Shown here: positions 26,549 through 35,791 of the stretch, one piece after another | Layout of the letters: each line of letters begins with the position of its first letter | Numbering within the stretch: the first letter of the stretch is position 1 | Assembly: GCA_965220825.1 (NCBI GenBank) | Contig: OZ244839.1 | Span: 3,215,726-3,279,725, forward strand | Reading direction: 5' to 3' | Length of the DNA stretch: 64,000 nucleotides | Source of the DNA: G965220825 sp965220825 | GTDB taxonomy: Bacteria > Pseudomonadota > Alphaproteobacteria > UBA828 | Notes under the pieces: model-generated | Seen by the model: only the letters and a program-made list of their open reading frames with translations | Database searches by the model: none | What the model was told of the DNA's origin: nothing | Translations under genes and position numbers: made by a program

Positions 26549-27451
26549 GTGACAAATATCGGCGACACCAAGCACTGGCTGCGCACGGCCGCCACCATCT
26601 CGGAGGCGCTGCCCTACATGCGTCGCTTCGCGGGCGAGGTGTTCGTCATCAAATATGGCGGCCATGCCATGGGCGACGAGGCGCTGGCGCGGGATTTCGC
26701 GCGCGATGTGGTGCTGTTGAAGCAGGTGGGCATCAATCCGGTGGTGGTACATGGGGGCGGCCCGCAAATCGCCCGGATGCTGTCGCGGCTCGGCATCGAG
26801 AGCAGCTTCGTGGACGGGCTGCGCGTCACGGGCGCGGAGGCGATCGAGGTGGTGGAGATGGTGCTTGCGGGTTCCATCAACAAGCAGATCGTGACCAGCA
26901 TCAACGCCGTCGGCGGCAAGGCGGTGGGGCTGAGCGGGAAGGATTGCCGCCTCATCGAGGCCACCCGGCTGATGCGCCGCATCCGCGACCCCGGCTCCGG
27001 CGAAGAGCGCGTGGTGGATCTCGGCTTCGTGGGTGAGCCCGCGCGCGTCAATGCGGACGTGCTGACTCGTTTCGGCGGGTCGGACATCGTGCCCGTGATC
27101 GCGCCCATCGGCGTGGGGCCGGAGGGCGAGACCTACAACATCAATGCGGACATGGCCGCCGGCGCCATCGCCGCCGCGCTCTCGGCGGCGAAGCTTCTGA
27201 TGCTGACGGACGTACCCGGCGTGCTGGACGGCGAGAACCGCCTGATCAGCCGCGTCGCCGCGAGCGATGCGCGCGCGCTGCTGGCGGACGGTACGATCGG
27301 CGGCGGCATGATCCCCAAGGTCGAAACCTGCCTCGCCGCCATCGGCGGTTCCACCGGTGCCGCGCACATCCTGGACGGGCGCGTGCCCCACGTGCTCCTG
27401 CTGGAGGTCTTCACCGAGCACGGCACCGGCACCATGATCGTGCCCGATTAG
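26549..27451 (+). CDS. argB: acetylglutamate kinase
   Basis: This 300-residue amino-acid kinase has 'VIKYGGHAM' (about 33-41), 'VVVHGGGPQI' and 'NINADMAAGAIA', all typical of ArgB. It phosphorylates N-acetylglutamate in the second step of arginine synthesis. The GTG at 26549 gives the normal ArgB length; the open frame extends upstream into engB but has no plausible start there. It ends convergent with the D-aminoacylase-like gene. Confidence 0.96.
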   Translation: MTNIGDTKHWLRTAATISEALPYMRRFAGEVFVIKYGGHAMGDEALARDFARDVVLLKQVGINPVVVHGGGPQIARMLSRLGIESSFVDGLRVTGAEAIEVVEMVLAGSINKQIVTSINAVGGKAVGLSGKDCRLIEATRLMRRIRDPGSGEERVVDLGFVGEPARVNADVLTRFGGSDIVPVIAPIGVGPEGETYNINADMAAGAIAAALSAAKLLMLTDVPGVLDGENRLISRVAASDARALLADGTIGGGMIPKVETCLAAIGGSTGAAHILDGRVPHVLLLEVFTEHGTGTMIVPD

Positions 27452-27496
27452 CGGGACGGCCCTTTTCGGAATCCGGGGTCGGAACGCAGGCGGTCT

Positions 27497-28945
27497 TCAG
27501 GCGGTGACGCGCCGCAGGACCCGGCCCGGGCAGCGGCCCGTGGGCGCGCCCTTCTCGTGGATTTCGACGCCGTTCACCATCACGAGGTCGATTCCTTCCG
27601 CAGGCCGTGTGGGCGCATCGAAGGTCGCGCGGTCGATGACGGTTTCGGGGTCGAACATCACCAGATCCGCATAGGCGCCCGCGCGAAGCACGCCGCGGCC
27701 TTCGAGCCCGAAGCGGGCAGCGGAGAGGCCGGTCATGCGGTGAACCGCCTCCTCCAGCGTAAAGAGGCCCACCTCCCGCGCATAGTGGCCGAGGACGCGG
27801 GCGAAGGTCCCCCAGAGTCTCGGATGCGGATGCTTGTCCCGGGGCAGGCCGTCCGAGCCGATCATGCTGTGAGGGTACGCAAGGATGCGCCGTACGTCCG
27901 CCTCGTCCATCATGAAATAGATTCCGCCGCCGGGCTGGAGCGTGCGAGCGGCGTCCGCCGGGGCGAGCCCCAGCGCCTTCGCGATGTCCGCCAGGTCCCG
28001 GCCCGCGAATTCCGGCCGGGTATCCGACCAGGTGACGATGACCCGCTCGGCGGCATCCACCATCTCCGGGATCAGGACGGTGGAGCCCGCCGTGTAGGGA
28101 TAGACGTCAAGCCCGATGGATTGCGTCTCTCGCGCCTTCTCGATACGCGCGAGAGTCGCGGCGCTGCGCCCGAAATTCGCACGGCCCGCGCATTTGTGGT
28201 GGGAGATCACGACATCCGCGCCCGCTCGCCGGCCGATCTCGAAGGCCTCGTCCAGCGCGTCTTCGACGCCGTCATGCTCGTTCCGCATATGGGTGACGTA
28301 GAGACCGCCGGCGGCGCCCGCGGTCTCGGCGACCGCTGCGACCTCGTCGGTGGTCGCCGCCTTGTTGGGGCCATAGATCAGCCCCGTGCTGAAGCCGAGC
28401 GCGCCGGCCGCCATGCCTTCGGCGAGGCTCTCCCGCATGGCGTCGATCTCCCGCGCGCTCGCCGGCCGGTCAACATCGTCCATGGCGTCGAGACGGAGCG
28501 CGGAATGGCCCACCAGAAGGCCCGCATTGGCGGCGGGGGGCGTCTGCTCGAGAGCGGCGGTATAATCGGCGAAGCGCGGAAAGCGGTAGTAGTCTGCGCT
28601 GCCTAGCAGGTCCAGCGGCGGCGGCGGCGCGCCCCGCAGGGTGAGGGGGGCAAGGCTCACACCGCAATTGCCCGCGATCACCGTGGTGACGCCCTGGCTC
28701 GTCTTGGGAGTCATGCCGCCCTCGTCGAGCAGGATGCTGTCGTCGTGGGTGTGTACGTCGATGAAGCCCGGAGCGATCACGCGCCCGCTCGCGTCCACCC
28801 GCCGTTGGGCGGTCAGGCCCTCCAGCGCGCCGATGGCCAGAATGCGATCGCCCGCCACGGCCACATCCGCCCGGATGCGCGGTGCTCCCGTACCGTCGAT
28901 CACCATGCCGCCCGTGAACAGCACGTCGCATCGCTCCACCGCCAT
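27497..28945 (-). CDS. D-aminoacylase / N-acyl-D-amino acid deacylase family amidohydrolase
   Basis: This 482-residue zinc amidohydrolase has the metal motif 'DVHTHDD' (D63, H65, H67), the conserved cysteine in 'GNCGVS' (C94), 'SHHKCAG' and the catalytic aspartate in 'GSDGLP'. These match D-aminoacylases, which free D-amino acids from N-acyl forms; relatives act on dihydroxypyrimidine-like or hydantoin compounds. It is transcribed towards argB, and 243 bases separate its start from the next minus-strand gene. In this neighbourhood it fits amide or ureide breakdown. Confidence 0.92.
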   Translation of the reverse strand: MAVERCDVLFTGGMVIDGTGAPRIRADVAVAGDRILAIGALEGLTAQRRVDASGRVIAPGFIDVHTHDDSILLDEGGMTPKTSQGVTTVIAGNCGVSLAPLTLRGAPPPPLDLLGSADYYRFPRFADYTAALEQTPPAANAGLLVGHSALRLDAMDDVDRPASAREIDAMRESLAEGMAAGALGFSTGLIYGPNKAATTDEVAAVAETAGAAGGLYVTHMRNEHDGVEDALDEAFEIGRRAGADVVISHHKCAGRANFGRSAATLARIEKARETQSIGLDVYPYTAGSTVLIPEMVDAAERVIVTWSDTRPEFAGRDLADIAKALGLAPADAARTLQPGGGIYFMMDEADVRRILAYPHSMIGSDGLPRDKHPHPRLWGTFARVLGHYAREVGLFTLEEAVHRMTGLSAARFGLEGRGVLRAGAYADLVMFDPETVIDRATFDAPTRPAEGIDLVMVNGVEIHEKGAPTGRCPGRVLRRVTA

Positions 28946-29188
28946 CGCCGCCTCCCATCCTCACGCGCCCAGGACTATGGCGCCCGCCGCTGACCGTCGC
29001 AACGGCCGGCCGCCTGCCTTCACGGCGCGTTGCCGCCTCGCGGGACGCGCCATCCGTCGTCCACCCAACCGCGACAGGGCCGCGACCGGAGCGCGCATTA
29101 GGGGCGTGTGACGGTGCGGCTGAACCCGAGCGCGAGCTGGTTCAGACAGAGACGGGACGCGGCTCTCGAAACGGGGTCGGGTCGATGG

Positions 29189-30199
29189 TTACGCGGCGGC
29201 GTCGGCGCCGTCCAGCAGAGGGCGGCGGCTCATGTCTATCTTGCGTGCGACATGGGCGCCCGATGTGATGGGAGCGTAGCGGGGCGGGTCGTCCGGGCCG
29301 GTGCAGCTCGGCAGGCAGGCGATGACGGCGTCGTAGTTCGGCTGGTGGAAGAAGAGCAGCGAGAGGCGGCTTTCGTCGGCGCGCTCCCGCGGCGGATTGA
29401 CGACGCGATGCAGCGTGGAACGCCAGCGGTCGTTGGTCCATTCCGCCATCAGGTCGCCGAGATTGATGACGAAGGTGCCGGGGATGCAGGGCACGTCGGA
29501 CCAGGCGCCGTCCCGCCCCAGCACCTGGAGGCCGCCCACGGCGCTGTCCGAGGAGACGATGGTGAGGCTGCCGTAATCCGCATGCGGGCCGCAGCGGAGC
29601 TGGCCGTCCGCGGGCGGTGTGGGTTGGGGCGGATACCAGGACGCGATGAAGTTCGTGATGTGCTTGTCGATCTTGTCGGCAAAATAATCCTCGGGCAGGG
29701 CCAGCGCGCAGGCGAACAGGCGCATGAGATCGCCCGCCAGACGTTCCATCTCCTTGTAGTAGGCCTCCCACAACGGGCGCATCTCCGCCGGCCGGTCCGG
29801 CCAGAGATTGGCGGCGAAGAAACGCCAACCCTCGGGCCCGTAGTGATATTCGTCGTAGGCATGTTCCCAGGGGCCAATGACGAAGCTCTCCCGCCAGTCT
29901 GGCGCGCCTTCGTTTGCCTCCATGCTGTAGGCAACATCCTCGCTGCCGACGGTCATGAGCCCCCGGTAGCGGTCCGGCGGCATCTTGACCCGGAGCTTCT
30001 CCCATTGCGGCAGGTGGAAGAAGGCCTGGGTCACCGCGCGCATCTCCGCGATGCGCTCGTCCGCGACGCCGTGGCCGCTCACCAGGAGAAAGCCGATCTC
30101 CCGGCAGGCTTCATCCACCCGGGCCGCCACCCGCGCCTTGTCCCCCGCCCCGCCGGCGAGGAACGGCGCAATGTCGATAACGGGAACTGCCGCGACCAT
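29189..30199 (-). CDS. isopenicillin N synthase-like 2-oxoglutarate/Fe(II) dioxygenase (copy 2)
   Basis: This 336-residue dioxygenase has 'PVIDIAPFL' at the N-terminus, iron ligands in 'GPHADYGSL' and 'TLHRVVN' and the 2-oxoglutarate arginine in 'SRLSLLFF'. It is more similar in visible motifs to the copy at 38082-39110 than to the one at 10698-11705. It is divergent from malonyl-CoA decarboxylase, from which it is separated by about 236 bases. A pyrimidine or other N-heterocycle substrate is inferred from context only. Confidence 0.92.
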   Translation of the reverse strand: MVAAVPVIDIAPFLAGGAGDKARVAARVDEACREIGFLLVSGHGVADERIAEMRAVTQAFFHLPQWEKLRVKMPPDRYRGLMTVGSEDVAYSMEANEGAPDWRESFVIGPWEHAYDEYHYGPEGWRFFAANLWPDRPAEMRPLWEAYYKEMERLAGDLMRLFACALALPEDYFADKIDKHITNFIASWYPPQPTPPADGQLRCGPHADYGSLTIVSSDSAVGGLQVLGRDGAWSDVPCIPGTFVINLGDLMAEWTNDRWRSTLHRVVNPPRERADESRLSLLFFHQPNYDAVIACLPSCTGPDDPPRYAPITSGAHVARKIDMSRRPLLDGADAAA

Positions 30200-30435
30200 C
30201 GCTCCGCTCTGCCCCGTTGCGTTCGCCCACGACCATTCTACCAGCCTTCGCCGGAACGCCGCACTTCCCGGTACTCGACGGGCGCAGCCCCCTTTCGTGT
30301 GCTGTCCGGCGGCGCCCGTGCCGGTGCGGGGCGATGGTTGTTCCCACCCGGCGTCCGGCTTGTGGCGAGGCCGGGGAAAAGCGGGTATCTGTTGCGCGCG
30401 GCATCGAAGCTGCGCGACGAAGGGCTCGTGCGCCG

Positions 30436-31842
30436 GTGAGCGAAAACCTCTTGCAGCGGACGTTCCAGCGCGTCCTCGGACAATGGCAGGACATCGCCTG
30501 GGGCGATGACCGCACGCCGCTTGCGCCCGATCTCCCGGATCGCGACGCGGACCGGGTGCGCAAGCAGATGCGCGCCTGCCTGGAGGGACGCGGCGGGGAG
30601 GTCTCCGCCCGCGCCCGCGCCGCCGGGCTGGGGCGGGACTATCTGTCGCTCACCGCCAAGGGGCGGGCGCGCTTCCTGCGCCTCCTCGCGACCGAGTTCG
30701 ACACCGATCGTGAGGCCATCGCAGCGGCCGCGGCGGCCCTCGACAAGCGTGACGATCGGGTCGGCCGCAAGCGGCGCGAGCGCCGGTTGCGCGCCGCGCT
30801 GGAGCCGCCGCGGCTGCGCCTGCTGACCCAGTTCAACGCACTGCCGGACGGGGTCAAGTTCCTCGTCGACATGCGCGCGACCCTTCTCGCTCTCGCCACG
30901 GACGATGCGGTGTTCGCCGAGCTTGAGGCGGATCTCAAGGCGCTGCTGGCGAACTGGTTCGACGTGGGCTTCCTCGAACTCCGCCGGATCACCTGGGACA
31001 CCCCGGCGGCGATCATCGAGAAGCTGATCGAATATGAGGCGGTGCACGAGATCTCCGACTGGGACGACATGAAGTCGAGGCTCGGCAGCGACCGCCGCTG
31101 CTATGCCTATTTCCACCCCCGCATGCCGGAGGAACCTCTGATCTTCGTCGAGGTCGCGCTGACGGAAGGCATCGCGAACAACATCCAGGCCCTGCTTGCG
31201 CGGCGCGGCGAGCAGGAGGAGAGGAAGGCGGACACGGCGATCTTCTACTCGATCTCGAACTGCCAGCGCGGGCTGGACGGGATCGGCTTCGGCGCCTTCC
31301 TCATCAAGCGGGTGGTCGATCAGCTCTCGGCGGAGAAGAAGAAGCTCGAGACCTTCGCCACGCTCTCGCCCATCCCCCGGTTCAGGAACTGGCTCGACAA
31401 ATATCTCGCCGCGGATTCCGGCGAACTCCTGACCCGCGGGGAGCGGCGGGCGCTCGATCCGTTCGGCGGCGGGGCTGGCGATGCCGAGCGCCTGTCCGCC
31501 CTGATCGCACGGCCCGGCTGGCATCGGGAGGAAGCGCTCGCGAAGGCGCTTGCCGCTCCCCTCACCCGGCTCTGCGCGCAGTATCTCGCGCGCGAGAAGC
31601 GCAAGTCCGGGCGTGCGATGGATCCCGTGGCCCATTTCCATCTCTCGAACGGGGCGCGCATGGAGCGTGTGAACTGGCTCGCCGACACCTCGCCCAAGGG
31701 ACTCGCTCAGTCCGCCGGATTGATGATCAACTATCTCTACGAGGTCGACGACATCGCCGGAAACCACGAGTCCTACAGCGGCGCCGGCGAAATTCCCGCC
31801 TCACCGCGCTTCCGGGCGCTGCTTCGTTGGCAGGGGGGATAG
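30436..31842 (+). CDS. malonyl-CoA decarboxylase
   Basis: This 468-residue protein matches malonyl-CoA decarboxylase along its length: a helical N-terminal domain and a catalytic domain with 'FHPRMPEEPLIFVEVALT', 'SISNCQRGL' and 'HFHLSNGARMERVNW'. It converts malonyl-CoA to acetyl-CoA and CO2. The GTG at 30436 is preferred because it gives the usual N-terminus 'SENLLQRTFQRVL'. It lies directly upstream of a cytosine-deaminase-like gene and a barbiturase-family gene. Malonate is the end product of barbiturate breakdown, so the position is meaningful. Confidence 0.95.
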   Translation: MSENLLQRTFQRVLGQWQDIAWGDDRTPLAPDLPDRDADRVRKQMRACLEGRGGEVSARARAAGLGRDYLSLTAKGRARFLRLLATEFDTDREAIAAAAAALDKRDDRVGRKRRERRLRAALEPPRLRLLTQFNALPDGVKFLVDMRATLLALATDDAVFAELEADLKALLANWFDVGFLELRRITWDTPAAIIEKLIEYEAVHEISDWDDMKSRLGSDRRCYAYFHPRMPEEPLIFVEVALTEGIANNIQALLARRGEQEERKADTAIFYSISNCQRGLDGIGFGAFLIKRVVDQLSAEKKKLETFATLSPIPRFRNWLDKYLAADSGELLTRGERRALDPFGGGAGDAERLSALIARPGWHREEALAKALAAPLTRLCAQYLAREKRKSGRAMDPVAHFHLSNGARMERVNWLADTSPKGLAQSAGLMINYLYEVDDIAGNHESYSGAGEIPASPRFRALLRWQGG

Positions 31843-31954
31843 TGAAGAGACGCATACCGTTCCGGTCGCGGAGGACGGCACGCTGGTTCGGCCCGTTGCC
31901 GATGTCGGGGTGCGTGCGCGATAAAGCGCCGTGAAGAACGGAGGGGAGGAGAGC

Positions 31955-33208
31955 ATGGCGAAGGATTCGGTGGACCTCGCGATCACGGGCGCCCGTCTCG
32001 GGCGGGAGGAGGCGCCGCGCGACCTCTTCGTCAAGGACGGCCAGTTCGTCTCTCCCCCCGCCGGCGGGCCGGCGGCGGCGCGTAGCACGGTCGATGCGGG
32101 CGGGCGTCTCTGCGTGCCCGGCTTTCTGGAGCCCCACATCCATCTCGACAAGGCGCAGATCAACGACGACGTCAGGGCCAACCGCTCGGGCACGCTGGAC
32201 GAGGCGATCGAGATCACCTGGGCGCGCAAGCAGGCCTACCGGGTGGACGAGATCGCCGTGCGCGCGACGCGGACCATCCGGGCTGCCGTCGCCCACGGTG
32301 TCACGCGCTTCCGCACCCATGTGGACGTGGACAGCATCGGCGGCCTTCGTCCGCTCGAGGGCCTGCTGGAGGCGCGCGAGATGACCCGTGACATCGCGGA
32401 CGTGCAGATTGTCGCCTTCCCGCAGGAGGGCATCTTCAAGGACAAGGGAACCGAAGATCTCATGTGGAAGGCCATGGAGGCCGGCGCCGATGTGGTCGGC
32501 GGCATGCCGTTCAACGAGCGGTCGCCGGCGGACAGCGCGCGCCATATCGCACTCGCCTTCGAAATCGCGGCCCATCACGACGCCGATATCGACATGCATG
32601 TGGACGAGACCGACGATCCGGCGGCGAAGACGCTGGAGATGCTGGCCGAAGAGACGCTCGCACGGGGCTGGCAGGGGCGCGTCGCCGCGGGGCATACCTG
32701 CGCGCTCGCGGGTTACGAGGAGGACTATGCCGACCGCGTGATCGGGCTGGTGCGCGAGGCCGACATCCACATGATCGTGAACCCCGCGACCAATCTCATG
32801 CTCCAGGGACGGGGCGATCCGCAACCCAAACGGCGCGGCATCACCCGCGTGAAGGAGCTGCTGGAGGCGGGGATCACCGTCGCCTGTGGGCAGGATTGCA
32901 TCCGCGACCCCTTCTATCCCTTCGGACGGGGGGACCCGCTGGAGGTCATGCTGCTCGCGAGCCACGCCGCCCATATGAGCCGCCCGCAGGAGATCGAGAC
33001 GGTGTTCGAGATGCAGACCGGCGCCGCGGCGCGCACCATGGGCCTCGCCGACTACGGCACGGAGCCCGGCTGTGTCGCCGACCTGGTGGTCGTCGATGCG
33101 GCCGATGCGCTCGAGGCGCTGACGAGGCGGGCCGACCGCCGCTGCGTGATCAAGCGCGGGCTGGTCGTCGCCGAGACCGAGACGAGGCGGCGGACAGTCT
33201 GGTCCTGA
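31955..33208 (+). CDS. cytosine deaminase-like amidohydrolase
   Basis: This 417-residue amidohydrolase resembles CodA. It has the metal site 'EPHIHLDKAQ' (H61, H63), 'MHVDETDDP', 'GHTCALA' and 'CGQDCIRDPFYPFG', close to CodA's 'DPWYPxG' segment. CodA turns cytosine into uracil; relatives deaminate isoguanine or creatinine or open triazines. The ATG at 31955 follows GGGGAGGAG. The barbiturase-family gene starts 38 bases after the stop, so both are in one transcript. Confidence 0.9.
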   Translation: MAKDSVDLAITGARLGREEAPRDLFVKDGQFVSPPAGGPAAARSTVDAGGRLCVPGFLEPHIHLDKAQINDDVRANRSGTLDEAIEITWARKQAYRVDEIAVRATRTIRAAVAHGVTRFRTHVDVDSIGGLRPLEGLLEAREMTRDIADVQIVAFPQEGIFKDKGTEDLMWKAMEAGADVVGGMPFNERSPADSARHIALAFEIAAHHDADIDMHVDETDDPAAKTLEMLAEETLARGWQGRVAAGHTCALAGYEEDYADRVIGLVREADIHMIVNPATNLMLQGRGDPQPKRRGITRVKELLEAGITVACGQDCIRDPFYPFGRGDPLEVMLLASHAAHMSRPQEIETVFEMQTGAAARTMGLADYGTEPGCVADLVVVDAADALEALTRRADRRCVIKRGLVVAETETRRRTVWS

Positions 33209-33246
33209 GGCGCCGCTCGGCGTCCGATGTGTGAGGGGAGGGGGAG

Positions 33247-34341
33247 ATGGCCATCGATGTCGCGAAGATCGAGATCGCATCGGTGTCGGACGCTTCGGGC
33301 CTGGAGGCCCTGATCGATACCGGTCGCATGGCGGCCGATTCGATCGTTGCGGCGATCGGCAAGACGGAGGGGAACGGCGGGGTCAACGACTTCACCCGTA
33401 TCCTGTCGGACGCCGCCTTCCGCGGCGTTCTGCTTAGGCACGGCACGCGCAGCGAAGAGGAAGTCGGCGCAATCCCCATGGTCTGGTCGGGCGGCTGCGA
33501 CGGCGTGATTACCCCCCATGCCACCGTCTTTTCCCGCACCGCCGAGACCGGACCGGCCGATGTGCCGCGCCTCGCCATGGGCACCGCCATGAGCGCGCCG
33601 ATCCTGCCCGAAGATATCGGCCGGCCCGCGATGGTGGAGAAGATCGCGGCGGGCGTCCGCGCCGCGATGGCGGACGCAGGAATCGACGACCCGAGCGATG
33701 TCCACTACGTCCAGACCAAGACGCCGCTGCTCACCATCGACACGGTGCGCGAGGCGCACGAACGGGGCGAGACGGTGGCCAGCGAGGTCCATGAGTCCAT
33801 GGGCGTCTCCAACGGCACCACCGGGCTCGGTATCGCCGTCGCCCTCGGCGAGGTGCGCGCGCCCTCCGCCGACGAGATCTGCCGCAATCTCGACCTCTAC
33901 TCCTCGGTCGCCTCCTGTTCGTCGGGGGTGGAGTTGGACCGCGGGCAGATTGTCCTCTTCGGCAACGCGCCGGGGGCGGGTGGGCGCTTTCGCATAGGCC
34001 ACGCCGTAATGCGGGACGCACTGGACATCGACGGCATCTACGACGCCATCCGCGATGCGGGCCTTGCCTTGCCCGAGCGCCCGCGCGCGGCCGATCTGGA
34101 CGGCCGGCTCGTCAACTGCTTCATCAAATGCGAGGCGGATCGCACCGCCCGGCTGCGCGGCCGCCGCCAGATCATGCTCGACGATTCCGACGTCCATCAC
34201 CACCGCCATGCCAAGGGTGCGGTCGGCGGTGTCGCGGCGGCGGCCATCGGCGACCCCGCCGTGTTCGTTTCGGTGGATGCCATGCATCAGGGTCCGCAAG
34301 GCGGCGGCCCGGTGGTGGCGATCGTCGAGCTCGAGCCGTAG
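33247..34341 (+). CDS. ring-opening amidohydrolase, barbiturase / cyanuric acid hydrolase family
   Basis: This 364-residue protein belongs to the small AtzD/Bar family with three repeated units and Ser-Lys pairs. K158 in 'VQTKTP' and S225/S226 in 'ASCSSGVEL' fit the catalytic pair, with 'WSGGCDGVITP' in the first unit and 'HHHRHAKGAVGG' in the third. Family members hydrolyse barbiturate to ureidomalonate or cyanuric acid to carboxybiuret. Sequence alone does not decide between them; the neighbouring cytosine deaminase-like and malonyl-CoA decarboxylase genes favour barbiturate. GGGGAGGGGG precedes the ATG. Confidence 0.93.
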   Translation: MAIDVAKIEIASVSDASGLEALIDTGRMAADSIVAAIGKTEGNGGVNDFTRILSDAAFRGVLLRHGTRSEEEVGAIPMVWSGGCDGVITPHATVFSRTAETGPADVPRLAMGTAMSAPILPEDIGRPAMVEKIAAGVRAAMADAGIDDPSDVHYVQTKTPLLTIDTVREAHERGETVASEVHESMGVSNGTTGLGIAVALGEVRAPSADEICRNLDLYSSVASCSSGVELDRGQIVLFGNAPGAGGRFRIGHAVMRDALDIDGIYDAIRDAGLALPERPRAADLDGRLVNCFIKCEADRTARLRGRRQIMLDDSDVHHHRHAKGAVGGVAAAAIGDPAVFVSVDAMHQGPQGGGPVVAIVELEP

Positions 34342-34359
34342 GCCCCGATCGCCGTCGCA

Positions 34360-34375
34360 GCGCGGAGTACCGCGC
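34360..34375. terminator. small hairpin between convergent genes
   Basis: GCGCGG (34360-34365) and CCGCGC (34370-34375) form a 6-bp stem with a four-base loop, in the 70-base gap where the barbiturase-family gene and the allantoinase-like gene converge. No T-run is present on either strand. Confidence 0.25.
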
Positions 34376-34411
34376 GCGGGTGGCGGCGCTTCCGTTGCGC
34401 CGGTTGCCCCC

Positions 34412-35752
34412 TCAGACCGGCCGAATGAACGTTCCCGTACCGGGCGGGGCGCAGACGGCGCTCTTGGTGTAGACGCATCGCCCGCGCACATAGGTGTCGG
34501 TCACGCGGGCGGCGAAGGTTCTGCCGTCATAGGGGCTCCACTTGGTCTCCGAGGCCATGGCGGCGGCGTCGAAGGTCCAGGGATTCGGGTCCACGATGGC
34601 GAAGTCCGCGTCCGCGCCGGGGGTGAGTGCGCCCTTGCGGGGGTAGAGGCCGAAATGGCGCGCAGGGCGCTCGCAGAGCAGCGCGGCGACGCGCGTCGGC
34701 GGAAGGCCGCGCTCCGTCATGCCCGTGTGGAGTGCCGCGAAGAGGGTCTCGAGACCCGGCATCCCCGCGCCGTTCTTGGAGAACGCGGGGTCCGACTTGC
34801 GCGTAAGCGGCCAGGCCACATGGTCGGACGAGACGAAATCCACCTCGTCCGCCACCACCTTGTCCCAGAGCGCCGCCCGCTCCGCCGCCGGGCGGATGGG
34901 CGGGTTCTGGCGGAGCCGCGCGCCCTGGGCCAGCACGTCTTCTTCGTCGAAGACGAGATACTGCACGCAGGTCTCGCCGGTGGCGGCAACGCCCTCCTCC
35001 CGGTAGCGCTTCACCTGGTCAAAGCCACGCGCGAGCGAGCTGTGGACGATATGGCAGCGGACGCCCGTCTCCCGCGCGATCTCGAACACCGCGGCGTTGG
35101 CCGCGAGTTCGGCAGCGGGCGGTCGGCCGGCACCGTGGCTCTCGGGTGTGTTGCGGCGCTCGGCGAGGAAGCGGTCCGTCAGGCGCTGCACGATGGCGGC
35201 GTCCTCGTTGTGGAAGGCGACGGCGAGCCCCGTCTCGCGGATCGCCGGGAACAGCTCGTAGAGTTCGCCCATGTCGTAGCCGGGAAACCGCACCGGGTGA
35301 TATTCGTAGGTCGAGACCTTGAAGGCGCAGGCACCCGCCTCGGCGAGTTCGGCGATCCCCTCCGTGCCCGCGCCCTTCTTCGGCGCGCCGTAGAGCGCAA
35401 CGTCCACGAAGGCGGTCCGCTCGAGCTTTTCCACCTTGCTCCGCAGCAGCGCGACGGTGTTCACGGGCAGCGGGTCGTCGAACGGCATGTCCACGATGGT
35501 GGTGACGCCGCCGGCGGCCGCGGCGGCGGACGCGTCCGCCAGGCCGTCCGTTCCCTCGACGCTCCCCGCATGGACCTGGCCGTCGACGACGCCGGGGAAG
35601 ATCAGCCGGCTGGAGGCGTCCACCCTCTGCTTGGCCTCGGGGCCGTCGCCCACGCCGAGGGCGGCGATGACGCCGTCCCGGACGGCGAGAAAGCCGCCGG
35701 TCAGCAAGCGGTCCGGCAGTACCGGGTCTCCCTGGACGACGAGGTCGTACAT
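34412..35752 (-). CDS. allantoinase/dihydropyrimidinase-like cyclic amidohydrolase with altered metal motif
   Basis: This 446-residue cyclic amidohydrolase keeps the carboxylated-lysine position K145 ('CAFKVST'), H181 ('AFHNED'), H234/H237 ('CHIVHSS') and D310 ('SSDHVAW'). The first motif, normally D-x-H-x-H, reads D57-G-Q59-V-H61, so one metal-binding histidine is glutamine. The DNA codon is CAG on the minus strand, so this is not a translation ambiguity. It is the last gene of the minus-strand run dioxygenase-LLM-carbamoylase-amidohydrolase. It may open a hydantoin or dihydropyrimidine ring with an unusual metal centre, or have lost activity. Confidence 0.9.
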   Translation of the reverse strand: MYDLVVQGDPVLPDRLLTGGFLAVRDGVIAALGVGDGPEAKQRVDASSRLIFPGVVDGQVHAGSVEGTDGLADASAAAAAGGVTTIVDMPFDDPLPVNTVALLRSKVEKLERTAFVDVALYGAPKKGAGTEGIAELAEAGACAFKVSTYEYHPVRFPGYDMGELYELFPAIRETGLAVAFHNEDAAIVQRLTDRFLAERRNTPESHGAGRPPAAELAANAAVFEIARETGVRCHIVHSSLARGFDQVKRYREEGVAATGETCVQYLVFDEEDVLAQGARLRQNPPIRPAAERAALWDKVVADEVDFVSSDHVAWPLTRKSDPAFSKNGAGMPGLETLFAALHTGMTERGLPPTRVAALLCERPARHFGLYPRKGALTPGADADFAIVDPNPWTFDAAAMASETKWSPYDGRTFAARVTDTYVRGRCVYTKSAVCAPPGTGTFIRPV

Positions 35753-35791
35753 GCGGTCTCTCCTTGGGTCTCTCGCGCCCTGGCCGCTGCC

